A stretch of 64,000 bases of DNA from Oxalobacteraceae bacterium OTU3CAMAD1 (GTDB lineage: Bacteria > Pseudomonadota > Gammaproteobacteria > Burkholderiales > Burkholderiaceae_D): positions 1,674,001-1,738,000 of the forward strand of contig CP099650.1 of NCBI GenBank assembly GCA_024123915.1, written 5' to 3'. The notes beneath the pieces are model-generated. The model had not been told where the DNA came from. It saw only the letters and a list, made by a program, of their open reading frames with translations, and searched no databases. Both the position numbers and the translations under genes were made by a program. This document shows, one piece after another, positions 16,658 through 26,203 of the stretch. Position 1 is the stretch's first letter, and every line of letters begins with the position of its first letter.

Positions 16658-17794
16658 ATGGATCACATGGATCAAACGACGGTCGGCCGGACAGCCGACC
16701 TCTCGAAACGGAATTATTCCAAACTTTCCATCATCGCTGTCACAGCCCTTTCCATTGGCGTGAGTGGGTGTAGTTCCAAACCGGGAGAGTCAGACATCAA
16801 GACGAGCCTCGCCACTGAGTTCCAATGTCCGATTTTGGAAATCAACGATGTCAAGAAAACTGACGGCGCTGAACTTGGCAATCACAGCTATGAGGTTAGC
16901 TACACGTTTAAGGTCGCACTCAAAGGCGGCAGCACCGCTGCCCAAAAACTGCTGCCCGAAATTAACGTGCTTAATGAACGTTGGGAGCGCGGACGTTCGC
17001 AGCATGAGCGAGCAGCCAACGCCGTTGCCATGTCAGACAACCCAGCGCCACTTGAAGGAGCTGTCAGTCGAGCCAAGGACGAAGTCCTGGCAGTGCGGAA
17101 ACGCCTTGCTGAAATACAGCCTTGCGAGTTGCCTAATGCGCATTTTGCTATTGAGAGAATGCGCGCGGCATCGCTACCAAAAGCGGACTTTCCTGACGAT
17201 GGAATTCCTGTTGGCCTCGTAATGCGTGGCACCAGTGCGATGGTTAAAGCAGAGAGCGGCTGGCGTTTCGCGGAGCCGCCTCGATTTGATGTCAACGCTG
17301 AAAAGGTTAGCCGAGACAGTAGCGTGCATCTGCCTCGTCCGAATGTGCTTTGGACTGAGTTCTCTCAGAAAGAAGGCGCGTTCGTCGCCAGCGTACCGTC
17401 GCAGGGCCAGTGCAGCTTTGCGGAGAAGGACGCGAAAACTGGACAGGAGTGGTGGCAGTGTTCATACGGAACTCCGGATACGGACATGATCATCTGGTTC
17501 GGCAAGCTTGCCAGTCCTCAAGCGCACGGAAGCGATGATCTTAACGCCAAGATCAAGAGTATGACCGAGCAGCGTAACGAGCAGATTACTGAGGTCACGC
17601 CAAGTGCGTTAGGGAATGTCTCTGTTGCCGATTTTTCCGCCAAGTCGGCGGACAGCGTTCGGAGGGGCCGCATCTTCTACACCGGCAGATACGAAATCCA
17701 AGCGATTGCTGCTCCAGTGGCTGGGCGTACCGCCAACCTAGCCGAGATGAAGAAGTTCACCGATGGGGTGCTGCCCCCGCTCATCGAAAACTGA
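16658..17794 (+). CDS. Lipoprotein of unknown function
   Basis: 378 residues. A basic N-terminus (NYSKL) and hydrophobic helix end in the lipobox VSGCSS, so the protein is probably lipid-anchored. The mature part is soluble and charged, with a helical region around residues 80-145 (ERGRSQHERAANAVAMSD) and three further Cys residues. No domain was recognised. AGGAG lies about ten bases before the ATG. Divergent from the XRE gene across the inverted repeat, hence probably repressed by it. It is followed by a second lipoprotein gene 48 bases downstream in the same direction, so the two may form an operon. Confidence 0.65.
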   Translation: MDHMDQTTVGRTADLSKRNYSKLSIIAVTALSIGVSGCSSKPGESDIKTSLATEFQCPILEINDVKKTDGAELGNHSYEVSYTFKVALKGGSTAAQKLLPEINVLNERWERGRSQHERAANAVAMSDNPAPLEGAVSRAKDEVLAVRKRLAEIQPCELPNAHFAIERMRAASLPKADFPDDGIPVGLVMRGTSAMVKAESGWRFAEPPRFDVNAEKVSRDSSVHLPRPNVLWTEFSQKEGAFVASVPSQGQCSFAEKDAKTGQEWWQCSYGTPDTDMIIWFGKLASPQAHGSDDLNAKIKSMTEQRNEQITEVTPSALGNVSVADFSAKSADSVRRGRIFYTGRYEIQAIAAPVAGRTANLAEMKKFTDGVLPPLIEN

Positions 17795-17842
17795 CCCGCT
17801 AGCGCAGCAATCCAACTCAGCAACCAGTCGAAAGTCTATCCA

Positions 17843-18697
17843 ATGCAAACCACTCAACGAATAATCGTTGCAATCACTTCTGCGATACTTCCCGCATGTG
17901 GCAGCGGAGGCGCATCTTCAACGCCGGTGACGACCACTCCGCCCACAACACCAACTGGCCCTACTACTCCAGTAGCTCCGATGCCGCCAGTCGTAACTCC
18001 ACCTACGGTTGCAACTTGCCCCGCGGCGGCGACTGCTCAGTCGCAGGTTATGTTCGACAAAACGCCTATGCTCGCCATTTGTGACGGCGTATATGTTGAG
18101 CCTACAGCTACAGCAGATGATCAATTGGCGCTGCGCCAAGGCGTTGCAGCTGCCTATACTGCGGTCACGAACTTCTACGGCACGTTCAATGCACCGCATC
18201 CGCAGATGATCTTCTGCCAAACGCAGACCTGCCGCGCATACTTCATGGGCAGCTATGCCGGTGTGTATTCGCCGCTGGGCTTCCAGCTGCCCAGCGCAAG
18301 CTACACATCTGGGAAGCCAACCATCTTCATTACGTACACCAGTTTCGTGGGGCAGGCTCATAGCAATACCGTTGCACACGAATTGACCCACACGGAAACG
18401 CTTTACCGCTATGGCGGCGGAGGTGTTCCATCATGGTTTAATGAAGGCATTGCGACTTTGGTTGGCAACTATCCTGACTGCACTAACCAGACAGTCAACT
18501 GGGTCACCGACCTGCGCACGATGGATGCTGCTATTGCTGCCACCTCATCTAAAGGTGATGCCTTGTACTGCCAATCTAGCCGAGAAATTTCAGCATGGGT
18601 CGGCATCAATGGCAAGCAGAAGCTGTTCGACCTGCTGGCTGGAGTCAAAGCGGGACAACAGTTCTACAACCTGTACGGCAACTTCATCAACCACTAA
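17843..18697 (+). CDS. Lipoprotein with zinc metallopeptidase (gluzincin-like) motif
   Basis: 284 residues. A signal peptide ends in ILPAC and is followed by a Pro/Thr-rich linker of about 40 residues (SSTPVTTTPPTTPT and similar), typical of surface lipoproteins. The C-terminal domain contains HELTHTE (HExxH zinc motif) and then PSWFNEGIATLVG, where the Glu of NEG is the usual third zinc ligand of gluzincin-type peptidases. Four Cys in the domain may pair. It should be a membrane-anchored peptidase acting outside the cytoplasm. Substrate unknown. It follows another lipoprotein gene in the same direction. Confidence 0.7.
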   Translation: MQTTQRIIVAITSAILPACGSGGASSTPVTTTPPTTPTGPTTPVAPMPPVVTPPTVATCPAAATAQSQVMFDKTPMLAICDGVYVEPTATADDQLALRQGVAAAYTAVTNFYGTFNAPHPQMIFCQTQTCRAYFMGSYAGVYSPLGFQLPSASYTSGKPTIFITYTSFVGQAHSNTVAHELTHTETLYRYGGGGVPSWFNEGIATLVGNYPDCTNQTVNWVTDLRTMDAAIAATSSKGDALYCQSSREISAWVGINGKQKLFDLLAGVKAGQQFYNLYGNFINH

Positions 18698-18953
18698 GCA
18701 TACGACGTCAGACGGGATTTTTCCGTCATCAATCTCGTCTGACGGCAAGCCTCATCGCGTCAAAACAGCACACCCCTCGGCGGCATCAGATCGTGAACAT
18801 TTAGCACGATCCTTGCTGCACAAGGACAGGTCAGAAATTCTACTGACCTCCACCATATTTCATCCCCATCGTCTTGCACGTTACGCCGGCCCGGCTTAGT
18901 TGCCGTTGGCTGGCGCGCGCCCGTGCGCTTGGCGACATATCAAAGGAATCATC

Positions 18954-19289
18954 ATGGACAAAGACACTCAAGGCAAAAGCAATTCCACCAGCCGGACGCC
19001 CACCGCCACGCTCAGGACCACGCGACTGTTTCCGCTTGGCGCTGTGGTTGCGACACCTGGCGCTCTTGATCTACTGGACCGCAACGGGATCAACGCAACA
19101 ACTTATCTGACACGGCACCAGTGCGGCGACTTCGGGACAATATGTCCAGACGACGTGCAAGAGAATATGACTGCGATCAAATACCGGTTACGTGTCCTTT
19201 CGGCATATGACGTCGGCACCGAGCGGCTGTGGATCATCACAGAAGCAGACAGGTCGTCGACGACACTGCTGCTGCCATCGGAGTACTGA
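18954..19289 (+). CDS. Small mobile-element protein (family often labelled restriction subunit M)
   Basis: 111 residues from ATG 18954. The conserved block runs LFPLGAVVATPGALDLL, then LTRHQCGDFGTICPDD, and ends IITEADRSSTTLLLPSEY. This family of about 110-residue proteins is common in integrative elements and plasmids of Proteobacteria. Databases often call it a type I restriction subunit M, but the sequence has no methyltransferase motif (no DPPY/NPPY, no FxGxG), so the label is unsupported. Function unknown. It is the first of three closely spaced rightward genes, two bases before the next gene, ending with a tyrosine recombinase. Confidence 0.7.
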   Translation: MDKDTQGKSNSTSRTPTATLRTTRLFPLGAVVATPGALDLLDRNGINATTYLTRHQCGDFGTICPDDVQENMTAIKYRLRVLSAYDVGTERLWIITEADRSSTTLLLPSEY

Positions 19290-19291
19290 GC

Positions 19292-19699
19292 ATGGATACC
19301 TTGACACCAGGGACGGAAGTTCAATCAGCATCCGACAGCTCTGCATTTTCCCTCTACAACTTGACGCTACTGATGCCGCATCTATCTGTGGCACAAACAG
19401 GCGAAATCGACTATGCCGGCGCCGATCCAGCCCTGTTGATACAGCTTGCAGATGCCGCCGACTCCGTGCTTCTGATTATCCACATTGGAACGTCTGCTGT
19501 CGGCCGTTTGCTAGCCCAAGCGGAGATTGAGCCACTCGGCGGAGCAACGGTAGCTGACTCCATCGAAGCGCTGGGATGGCTGGTGGCAGAGCTCAACGAC
19601 ATGGCTGGCGCGGTGCATAGGATATCGGCGGCGTGTAGGCGGCACACCTACGATTACGCGCCGGATGCCGTCACGACCATTCCCCTCGCCAAGCCATAA
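19292..19699 (+). CDS. Hypothetical protein in the recombinase operon
   Basis: 135 residues, ATG two bases after the upstream stop, so translational coupling is likely. The product is acidic and mostly helical, with LIQLADAADSVLLIIHIGTS and IEALGWLVAELNDMAGAVHR. Not recognised. It ends about 90 bases before the recombinase gene. It has no signal peptide and no nucleic-acid-binding motif that I can see. Confidence 0.6.
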   Translation: MDTLTPGTEVQSASDSSAFSLYNLTLLMPHLSVAQTGEIDYAGADPALLIQLADAADSVLLIIHIGTSAVGRLLAQAEIEPLGGATVADSIEALGWLVAELNDMAGAVHRISAACRRHTYDYAPDAVTTIPLAKP

Positions 19700-19790
19700 G
19701 AAGCAATATTCTTTCAACTCGGCGGCCTAGTGCTGCCGTTTTTACGTGTGGCCTATCGAAGCCGCATTACCGGCACCAACGAGAGAAATC

Positions 19791-20768
19791 ATGAAGACAC
19801 TCAAAAAACCTTCCACGCACTTGCCGCAAGCTGTGAACACCAAGACGCCGCTTAAATCACCGCAGACTGCACCGTCAGCGCTTGTCGCTAGTTACTCGGC
19901 GGCGGCACAGTCGAGCGCCACCACGCGGTCATATGCGACGGACATCCAGCATTTCCTGCGGCATGGCGGCACGATTCCCGCGACAGCGGCCATGGTGGCC
20001 GAATACCTAGCCACCATGGCCGGAACCCTCGCGGTAGCCACGCTTCAGCATCGCTTGATTGCAATTCACCGGGCACATACCGATCGCGGCCTGCTATCGC
20101 CGATCATGGATCAAATCGTCAAACGGACCATGCAAGGCATCCGGCGCACGCTGGGTGCCAACCAACGGCGCGTGAAAGCCTTGGTAAAAGATGACCTGCT
20201 TGAAATGATGGTCTACATCGAACAGCAGTTACCCGTGAAGGCAGCGCGCGACAAGGCTCTGTTGTTGATTGGCTTCGCCGGGGCATTCCGGCGCTCGGAA
20301 TTGGTGGCATTGAGATACGAGGATATAAGCCCTTACGACAATGGTTTGGAACTATTGATTCGACGGTCCAAGACTGACCAGGAAGGCGTGGGACGAACTG
20401 TATTCATTCCGCATGCACGCGGCAACCGCTGTCCGGTGAAGGCACTAAGGGACTGGCTTGAGTTGGCAGGAATCGTGTCGGGTCCACTGTTTAGGCCCAT
20501 AAATCGGCACGATCAAGTGGTAGGGAGCAAGGCATTAACGCCGCAGAGCATCGCCCTCATTGTGAAATCTTCTGTGAGGATGATGTCGGGTGACGCGGGA
20601 GCGAAGATGGTTGCGGGTCATAGTCTACGAGCCGGATACTGTACGGAAGCGGCGATGACCGGACTGCAGCCATATCAAATCCGGGAACAAACTGGCCATA
20701 GATCGGATGTGACCTTGGCTCGTTACATCCGCCCGGTCGCGAAGAGGAAGATTCCTAGTTTACTGTGA
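19791..20768 (+). CDS. Second tyrosine recombinase (XerC/D-like)
   Basis: 325 residues. A SAM-like core-binding domain (about 45-125) and a catalytic domain are present. The first Arg is in GAFRRSELVALR, the H-x-x-R is HSLRAGYCTEA, the second His is in TGHRSDVTLARYIRP, and the Tyr in that segment is the nucleophile. It lacks the DUF4102 arm-binding domain of the integrase at 14022, so it is a different subfamily. It could be the remnant of a second element nested in the island, or a cassette recombinase. It follows two small genes in the same direction and is convergent with the GIY-YIG gene. Confidence 0.85.
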   Translation: MKTLKKPSTHLPQAVNTKTPLKSPQTAPSALVASYSAAAQSSATTRSYATDIQHFLRHGGTIPATAAMVAEYLATMAGTLAVATLQHRLIAIHRAHTDRGLLSPIMDQIVKRTMQGIRRTLGANQRRVKALVKDDLLEMMVYIEQQLPVKAARDKALLLIGFAGAFRRSELVALRYEDISPYDNGLELLIRRSKTDQEGVGRTVFIPHARGNRCPVKALRDWLELAGIVSGPLFRPINRHDQVVGSKALTPQSIALIVKSSVRMMSGDAGAKMVAGHSLRAGYCTEAAMTGLQPYQIREQTGHRSDVTLARYIRPVAKRKIPSLL

Positions 20769-20804
20769 AGTAAGGGTTGACCTCTGGTCCATACCTCGTT
20801 AAGT

Positions 20805-20840
20805 ATTAAAATCCCATCGGCCAACGGTGCCGATGGGGGG
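20805..20840 (-). terminator. Rho-independent terminator for the leftward defence operon
   Basis: CCCATCGGC (20813-20821) pairs with GCCGATGGG (20829-20837) around a seven-base loop. Read leftward the hairpin is followed by ATTTTAA, so it terminates the operon ending with the GIY-YIG gene 20 bases before. It may also stop readthrough from the recombinase. Confidence 0.65.
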
Positions 20841-20860
20841 CGACTCGCCATAGATGGGAC

Positions 20861-21757
20861 CTAGTTTGATGCCCATACCATATCTAAATTTTTTGCAGCC
20901 AACAGCTTGTCCCGAAGTGCGTAGCGGGAAGATTGCATATTAATTTCGCTGCCATCCGTGCGCGGGATGGGAACAATCGCCGTTGCGGCGGCCTTGAACC
21001 TGAGCATATATTTTCCAGTATCGTTGTACGGAACGATGGCATCGATCTCAGCGATATGAGTAATGGCTCCAACTGGGGCGACTTGATATGCAGCGATGAA
21101 CTTCAGCTTTGAGAGGTGCTTTGCATTGATCCGCACTGCAAACCAACAGTGCTCGTTAAGGAAGCGTTGCTTGAACCCTTCCTCGCGGGCCGGTACCACG
21201 ATCGTGTCAAACTTGTCGCTTTCAGTTCCGACGGGCTGCACCTGATCGCTGGGGTCGTCGTGCTTTGGCGGAGTGAAGGCATTAATTCCGAGCATCGGCA
21301 GGATCAGCAACATATCGGCCAAGAATGCCTGGGCCGTTGCCCTGGCAGCAGGAGCCATTGTCGGCGCGGTAGGGCTGTTCTTGTTAAGTAGGATCGCACG
21401 GTCGTGCTTCTTGGCTATGGCAACCAGCGCCGACTCTAGATATTGAACTTCGGTTTTCCCAATCTTGTGGTTTCGGTCGAAGAAGTAGACTCCCCATTCC
21501 CAACCCTCCTTGTTCGATACATGATTCTTCAAGCGGTCTCCGACAGGATCGGCCTCGCCAATATATATAGTCTCCTCAGCGGCGTTGCCTACAAGGATGT
21601 AGATGCCCGCTTGTGAAAAGCCAGGCTCATGCTTTAACAGGTGGAAGAGCTCTTTATTGAAGACGACACCGTATCCCGACCAGTTCGACTTGTCGAGGTG
21701 GCGTATTCCTTCTGGATCACCGGTGGTTGCGAAGAGCGTGATGGAAAATGGTTGCAT
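20861..21757 (-). CDS. GIY-YIG nuclease-domain protein (last gene of the defence operon)
   Basis: 298 residues from ATG 21757. The GIY-YIG core is visible as AGIYILVGNA, then EETIYIGEADPVGDRLKNH, with the downstream Glu in VQYLESALVAIA. About 200 further residues follow that I do not recognise, including a hydrophobic segment FLADMLLILPMLGINAF. GIY-YIG proteins nick or cut DNA. The ATG is ten bases after the Res stop on the same strand, so it belongs to the operon. GIY-YIG proteins with C-terminal extensions occur beside restriction genes, but this extension may be a recognition module. Start choice: longer frames to 22000 are shadows of the Res gene. Confidence 0.75.
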   Translation of the reverse strand: MQPFSITLFATTGDPEGIRHLDKSNWSGYGVVFNKELFHLLKHEPGFSQAGIYILVGNAAEETIYIGEADPVGDRLKNHVSNKEGWEWGVYFFDRNHKIGKTEVQYLESALVAIAKKHDRAILLNKNSPTAPTMAPAARATAQAFLADMLLILPMLGINAFTPPKHDDPSDQVQPVGTESDKFDTIVVPAREEGFKQRFLNEHCWFAVRINAKHLSKLKFIAAYQVAPVGAITHIAEIDAIVPYNDTGKYMLRFKAAATAIVPIPRTDGSEINMQSSRYALRDKLLAAKNLDMVWASN

Positions 21758-21767
21758 ATTCACCCCG

Positions 21768-24503
21768 TCAGATCTTAACTTCGAAGCGCATGTAGTCTGT
21801 GAGGCGCTTGGATTCGGCGATCTCGTCGTGCGGCACAAGCAAGTAACGCCAAGGCTTTGTGCTGACACTTGCTGCGTGATCCGAAGCGTGTTTGCACCAA
21901 CTTGCTGCGGCAGCAGCTTTGGCCTGAACCTCTTGGGTATTGATATCGGCTTTCGCCTTGGTTTCCACCATGAAGATCGTCGAATCCGTTTCTGCCACAA
22001 AGTCAGGGATGTACTCTGGCTGCTCAGTGCCCAGCTTGTAGTAAATCTGAAACTGCCCCTTGGCCGGCTTCAACCACTTCGACGCGTCGCGTTCAAGTAT
22101 GACTGCGAAGCGCCGCTCTGTATCTGAATCGAATTTCTGCAATGGGTAAAGACAGCGCACGAACCCACCGAACAGCATCTGTTTAATCCGGCCCAGCTCG
22201 GTGACAGTTTCACGGAAGTGGTGAGCCGTCTGACCTGCGGTAGCCGTGTAGTTACAGGGTTTGAGTTCAGTGAAGCCACGGCTTACTTGCACCTCGTACT
22301 CAGTCGCCTCCTCCCAGAAATGCACCATCATTTGAGCGTGAATTTCACGAGCGATTAGGCGGCGATCCCGATCCAGCACGCCTCTGGTTTCTACCTCCGA
22401 TAGGTAACCCAGAAGATGTTGCACCATCTGCCCAGAAAGGTCGTAGAGCAGATCGGCGTGAGTGAAGTAGTCAATGTCATCGAAGTCCACAAGCGCGTGG
22501 ACGATGTAGTCTTCCAGCCGCTGCTCCTTGAGGCCGAGTTCTGATGCCAGCGTGTCTTGTCCGTTAGTATGCAGGTTGTGAATGATGATCTCGCGCTCGC
22601 CTGGTTGAAGATGCAACTGAGCGATATCGAGCTTGAATGGGTGAAAACCTGTTGTGACTTCGCCGGTTGGCACAACCGCGATTCGAGGAATGTCAATAGT
22701 CTGCTGGACGACGATTTCTGTGGTCTTGGCTACAACCACGGAAAGTTCCAGAGCAAGGATATTTTCTTCTGCATCTAACAGCAAATCACTCTGCGATGGT
22801 TTCAGCCGTTCGGTCACTTCTGCCAAGATGGCAGCCTGCACGTCTGGGTTGAGAAGCGCGCTGCTGGTTGGAACGAGTTCGCGCTTGACTTCGTATTTTC
22901 CGATCACCTCCATTACAACGCGGGCGGCATGGCGCTCGCGTTCCGTCGCAAAAACCGGCGCAGGGGCTGGTTCAGTTGGTGCCGTGCCTGCAATCGTCGG
23001 GGCACTGGCAATGGATGGCGCATCGACGAGCCCAAGGCGCGTCATCAAACCTGAACCGACCTGTACGCTAACCTTCTTGTCATCTGCGCTTGGCGCGTCG
23101 AGGATTACCTGTTTCAGCCTTATCGGTGAGTCGCCCCGGTTGGCGTCATCAATGATTTCCTGAAACTTGTCGTGCGCGATGATGTTTAGGCGATCAACCG
23201 CTGCAACCCCTGTACGTTTGCCATATGGCAGACGCAGTCCTCGACCAATGGACTGCTCGATCAGTGTGCGCGCATTAGCAGCACGCAACGGCACAATAGT
23301 ATAGAGGTTGGTCACGTCCCAGCCCTCCTTGAGCATATTGACGTGAATGACGATTTCGGTCGGCTCGTCCACACTCTCTACCGTGAGGAGGCGCGTGATC
23401 ATCTCTTCTTCTTCCGCGCCGGTGCGACTGGAGTCAACCTGAATCACCTTACCCTGATAGCGCCCCTCATAGAAAGCATTTGACTCTAAGAGTGACAAAA
23501 GTTGCCCCGCGTGAGTGGTATCGCGGGCGATGACAAGAATGAAAGGCTTCACGACTTTGACACCATTCTCGCGGGCGTAGGTCAGCAGCTCCACCTTGGT
23601 GGTTTCGTGCAAACGAACGCCATCCTCCAGTTTTGTCTTTTCTATTTCCTCAGATGTGTGAGCCTTGGCATCGAAGTTGCGTTGGGTCACAGCGGCAGGC
23701 TCTTTGACGAATCCGTCTCCCATTGCTCGGGCTAATGGATAGTCCATCACCACGTTCTTGAACGGTATAGGGCCGCGCGTGGACTCCACGAACGGAGTCG
23801 CCGTCACTTCTAGGCCGAATAGGGGCTTTAGCTCATTGATCGAGCGAACTCCAGCGCTGGCGCGATAACGGTGCGACTCGTCCATCAGTAGCACGAGATC
23901 AGGCAAGTTGGACAAATGGTTGAAGTAGCTGTCCCCAAGCACCTCTTTCATTCGCTTGATGCGTGGCTCTTTGCCACCACGTACTTCGGAGTTAATCTTC
24001 GATATGTTGAAGATATTGATACGGACGTCGTGAGCAAAGCCAACTGACTGATCCTGCACAACTGCTCCCGTCTGGTCGTAGTTGTCGCCAGTGATAATAA
24101 GCGGGGGCTGCTGCGCGAACTCCGCAATCCCCTTAAAAACGTACTTAGGCGTGTTGCGGGTGAAGTCCGCGATCAATTTGTTGTAGATCGTCAGGTTCGG
24201 GGCCAACACGAAGAAGTTATTGATACCGTGGGCTAAGTGGAGGTACGCGATGAATGCACCCATCAGGCGGGTTTTGCCAACGCCGGTGGCAAGCGCAAAG
24301 CACAATGAAGGAAAATCCCGCTCGAAGTCCACTAAAGTGGGAAACTCTGCCTTCAAGGTGGAGAGAATAGCCTCGACGTCTTGATTGTGTCCCAATAAGC
24401 TTGGCGCAGCATCAAGCGCACTAACTAATTTCGAGAGAGACTCTGCCTGGGGAGGGCGAAGAGACAATCGGCCTGTGACGGCATTCTGGACACGTGCATT
24501 CAT
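21768..24503 (-). CDS. Type III restriction Res-like helicase-nuclease
   Basis: 911 residues. An SF2 helicase core has Walker A LATGVGKTRL (about 71-80), the DEAH-box variant LLMDESHRYRAS, motif III-like LEVTATPF, and motif VI EQSIGRGLRLPYG. A C-terminal PD-(D/E)xK-like nuclease is seen in YIPDFVAETDSTIFMVETKA, with the Asp, Glu and Lys of the fold. This matches Res subunits of type III restriction enzymes, which translocate and cut DNA with Mod. The length is slightly below the usual 950-1000 residues. The start overlaps the methyltransferase stop by four bases (ATGA), so they are coupled. The gene lies in the five-gene operon. Confidence 0.85.
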   Translation of the reverse strand: MNARVQNAVTGRLSLRPPQAESLSKLVSALDAAPSLLGHNQDVEAILSTLKAEFPTLVDFERDFPSLCFALATGVGKTRLMGAFIAYLHLAHGINNFFVLAPNLTIYNKLIADFTRNTPKYVFKGIAEFAQQPPLIITGDNYDQTGAVVQDQSVGFAHDVRINIFNISKINSEVRGGKEPRIKRMKEVLGDSYFNHLSNLPDLVLLMDESHRYRASAGVRSINELKPLFGLEVTATPFVESTRGPIPFKNVVMDYPLARAMGDGFVKEPAAVTQRNFDAKAHTSEEIEKTKLEDGVRLHETTKVELLTYARENGVKVVKPFILVIARDTTHAGQLLSLLESNAFYEGRYQGKVIQVDSSRTGAEEEEMITRLLTVESVDEPTEIVIHVNMLKEGWDVTNLYTIVPLRAANARTLIEQSIGRGLRLPYGKRTGVAAVDRLNIIAHDKFQEIIDDANRGDSPIRLKQVILDAPSADDKKVSVQVGSGLMTRLGLVDAPSIASAPTIAGTAPTEPAPAPVFATERERHAARVVMEVIGKYEVKRELVPTSSALLNPDVQAAILAEVTERLKPSQSDLLLDAEENILALELSVVVAKTTEIVVQQTIDIPRIAVVPTGEVTTGFHPFKLDIAQLHLQPGEREIIIHNLHTNGQDTLASELGLKEQRLEDYIVHALVDFDDIDYFTHADLLYDLSGQMVQHLLGYLSEVETRGVLDRDRRLIAREIHAQMMVHFWEEATEYEVQVSRGFTELKPCNYTATAGQTAHHFRETVTELGRIKQMLFGGFVRCLYPLQKFDSDTERRFAVILERDASKWLKPAKGQFQIYYKLGTEQPEYIPDFVAETDSTIFMVETKAKADINTQEVQAKAAAAASWCKHASDHAASVSTKPWRYLLVPHDEIAESKRLTDYMRFEVKI

Positions 24504-26194
24504 TCTTCATTCTCCCCAAAGAGCCCGCTCTGTCCAGAAGCAGCTTTTTTGTTTCTAGATGTTTTTACGGCGCTGGTAATAACTGGTTCAGATTGATCAA
24601 TCTGCGCGATTGGAAGATTGGAGACGTTCAGGCTGTAGTCATCTTGCCCCCACTCGCAGCGAGCTAATACCATCTTGGGAATCCTTTTCAGGGTGAGGTT
24701 CGGCCAGCGCTCTGAGGTCTTGCTGGCGGTAACGCCATGAAAGGCAGCACAGCATACGAGCAGGTTTTGCTCCTTGCCCACTTCATCGGATAGAGCTTGC
24801 AGTTGCTCTGCTGAGAGATTCTGGGTGGTGACATAAATGAAGTCTAGTTCACTAGAGTGGCCATGTTGCCACCACCTGGTCTCAGATGGAGCATAGGTAA
24901 AGCCTTCAAGCTTAGCGATGGCTTCAGCCAATTGAGCAGCGTTGTAATCCGGATTAATTATCGAATTACCCCAACGATCATTAACGATCAATGTCGGCGC
25001 GATACGGAAATAGCGGAAACCACCGCCGCCCTTCCATTTAGCGCTCTCGGAAATTCCACCAACATCTTCCCCTGCAATCACTCGGCGCATTCGAGGAATA
25101 ATGTGAGTATGGCAGTGCTCGCCAAGCTCGATCATGATCCATCGACGTCCCATTTTGTGAGCGACGGCACCAGTAGTGCCGGAGCCGGCAAACGAGTCCA
25201 GTATTAAATCCCCTGGGCGGCTCGCAATTTCGATGATGCGGGCCATGAGTCTTTCTGGCTTCGGCGTCGCAAATACGTCCTTTGAATTGAACGCGAGCGC
25301 TTCCTTCTTTGCATCTTGCGTATGGCCAACTTCATCGAAGAACCAAATAGTTTGCGGGGCTTTAGTCAACTCTCCCTGTTCAGATAAGTACATTTTGCGT
25401 CGAGGAATCCCGTTTCGATCCTTCCCCCACCATATCTCCCCCTTGCTATCAAGATCCCAGAATTTTTCCTCTGAAACTCGCCAGTATGACCCTGCCGGCG
25501 GCCCCTCGATCAATCGACCTCCAGGCGTGCGAATCCCATAGAGTCCCTTGCTGTAAGGGTTTCTAGCGGATAACGAGATCGACTGCCACGGCCCAAGTGG
25601 ATCGTTGTCGGGATTCTTGTATGACGCATGTTGTTTGTCTGAAGCTGCGACTTGGTTCGGCACCCACCGCTCAGCATCGCGTGCATAGACAAGAATATAG
25701 TCATGGTCTACAGAGAAGTGTTTCGTCGAATTTTTGACTGACATAGTCTTTTGCCAGATAGCCGAGGCAATGTAGTTTGCTCGGCCAAAGACCTCATCGC
25801 AAAGTACCTTGAGATAGTGGGCTTCATTGTCGTCAATGGTGATCCAAAGAGAGCCGTCATCCGAGAGTAGATTCCTTAGGATCTCCAGTCGATCCCTCAT
25901 GAGCCCCAACCAGATAGAATGCTCTAGACCATCATCGTATTGAGCGAATGCGCTTCCTGTGTTGTATGGCGGATCAATGAAGACACACTTTACCTTGCCT
26001 GTGAACTGTTGCTCCAAGGCTTTCAATGCAAGCAAGTTGTCGCCAAAGATCAATCGGTTGTCGAATATGTCGTTGTCCGTGAATTGATGCGTGGCGTGGA
26101 AGGATTGCTCGGGGTTTTCCAACAAGATGCGCGGCTCGAGTTTGGGCCGCTTTTCCTTGCCTATCCAAGTGAGTTCTAGTTTTTGTTTGTTCAT
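24500..26194 (-). CDS. Adenine-specific DNA methyltransferase, type III Mod-like (beta class)
   Basis: 564 residues. The catalytic motif IV DPPYNTGSAF is at about residues 74-83, with the AdoMet-binding motif I DSFAGSGTTGAVAH near 345. The order IV then I is the beta-class order used by type III Mod subunits (and some type II enzymes). The middle region 150-330 is probably the target recognition domain. It should methylate adenine N6 in a short asymmetric site, protecting host DNA from the Res-like enzyme downstream. Slightly shorter than typical type III Mod. The start lies nine bases after the AIPR gene; the stop overlaps the Res start. Confidence 0.88.
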   Translation of the reverse strand: MNKQKLELTWIGKEKRPKLEPRILLENPEQSFHATHQFTDNDIFDNRLIFGDNLLALKALEQQFTGKVKCVFIDPPYNTGSAFAQYDDGLEHSIWLGLMRDRLEILRNLLSDDGSLWITIDDNEAHYLKVLCDEVFGRANYIASAIWQKTMSVKNSTKHFSVDHDYILVYARDAERWVPNQVAASDKQHASYKNPDNDPLGPWQSISLSARNPYSKGLYGIRTPGGRLIEGPPAGSYWRVSEEKFWDLDSKGEIWWGKDRNGIPRRKMYLSEQGELTKAPQTIWFFDEVGHTQDAKKEALAFNSKDVFATPKPERLMARIIEIASRPGDLILDSFAGSGTTGAVAHKMGRRWIMIELGEHCHTHIIPRMRRVIAGEDVGGISESAKWKGGGGFRYFRIAPTLIVNDRWGNSIINPDYNAAQLAEAIAKLEGFTYAPSETRWWQHGHSSELDFIYVTTQNLSAEQLQALSDEVGKEQNLLVCCAAFHGVTASKTSERWPNLTLKRIPKMVLARCEWGQDDYSLNVSNLPIAQIDQSEPVITSAVKTSRNKKAASGQSGLFGENEE

Positions 26195-26203
26195 GAAATG
26201 CTC

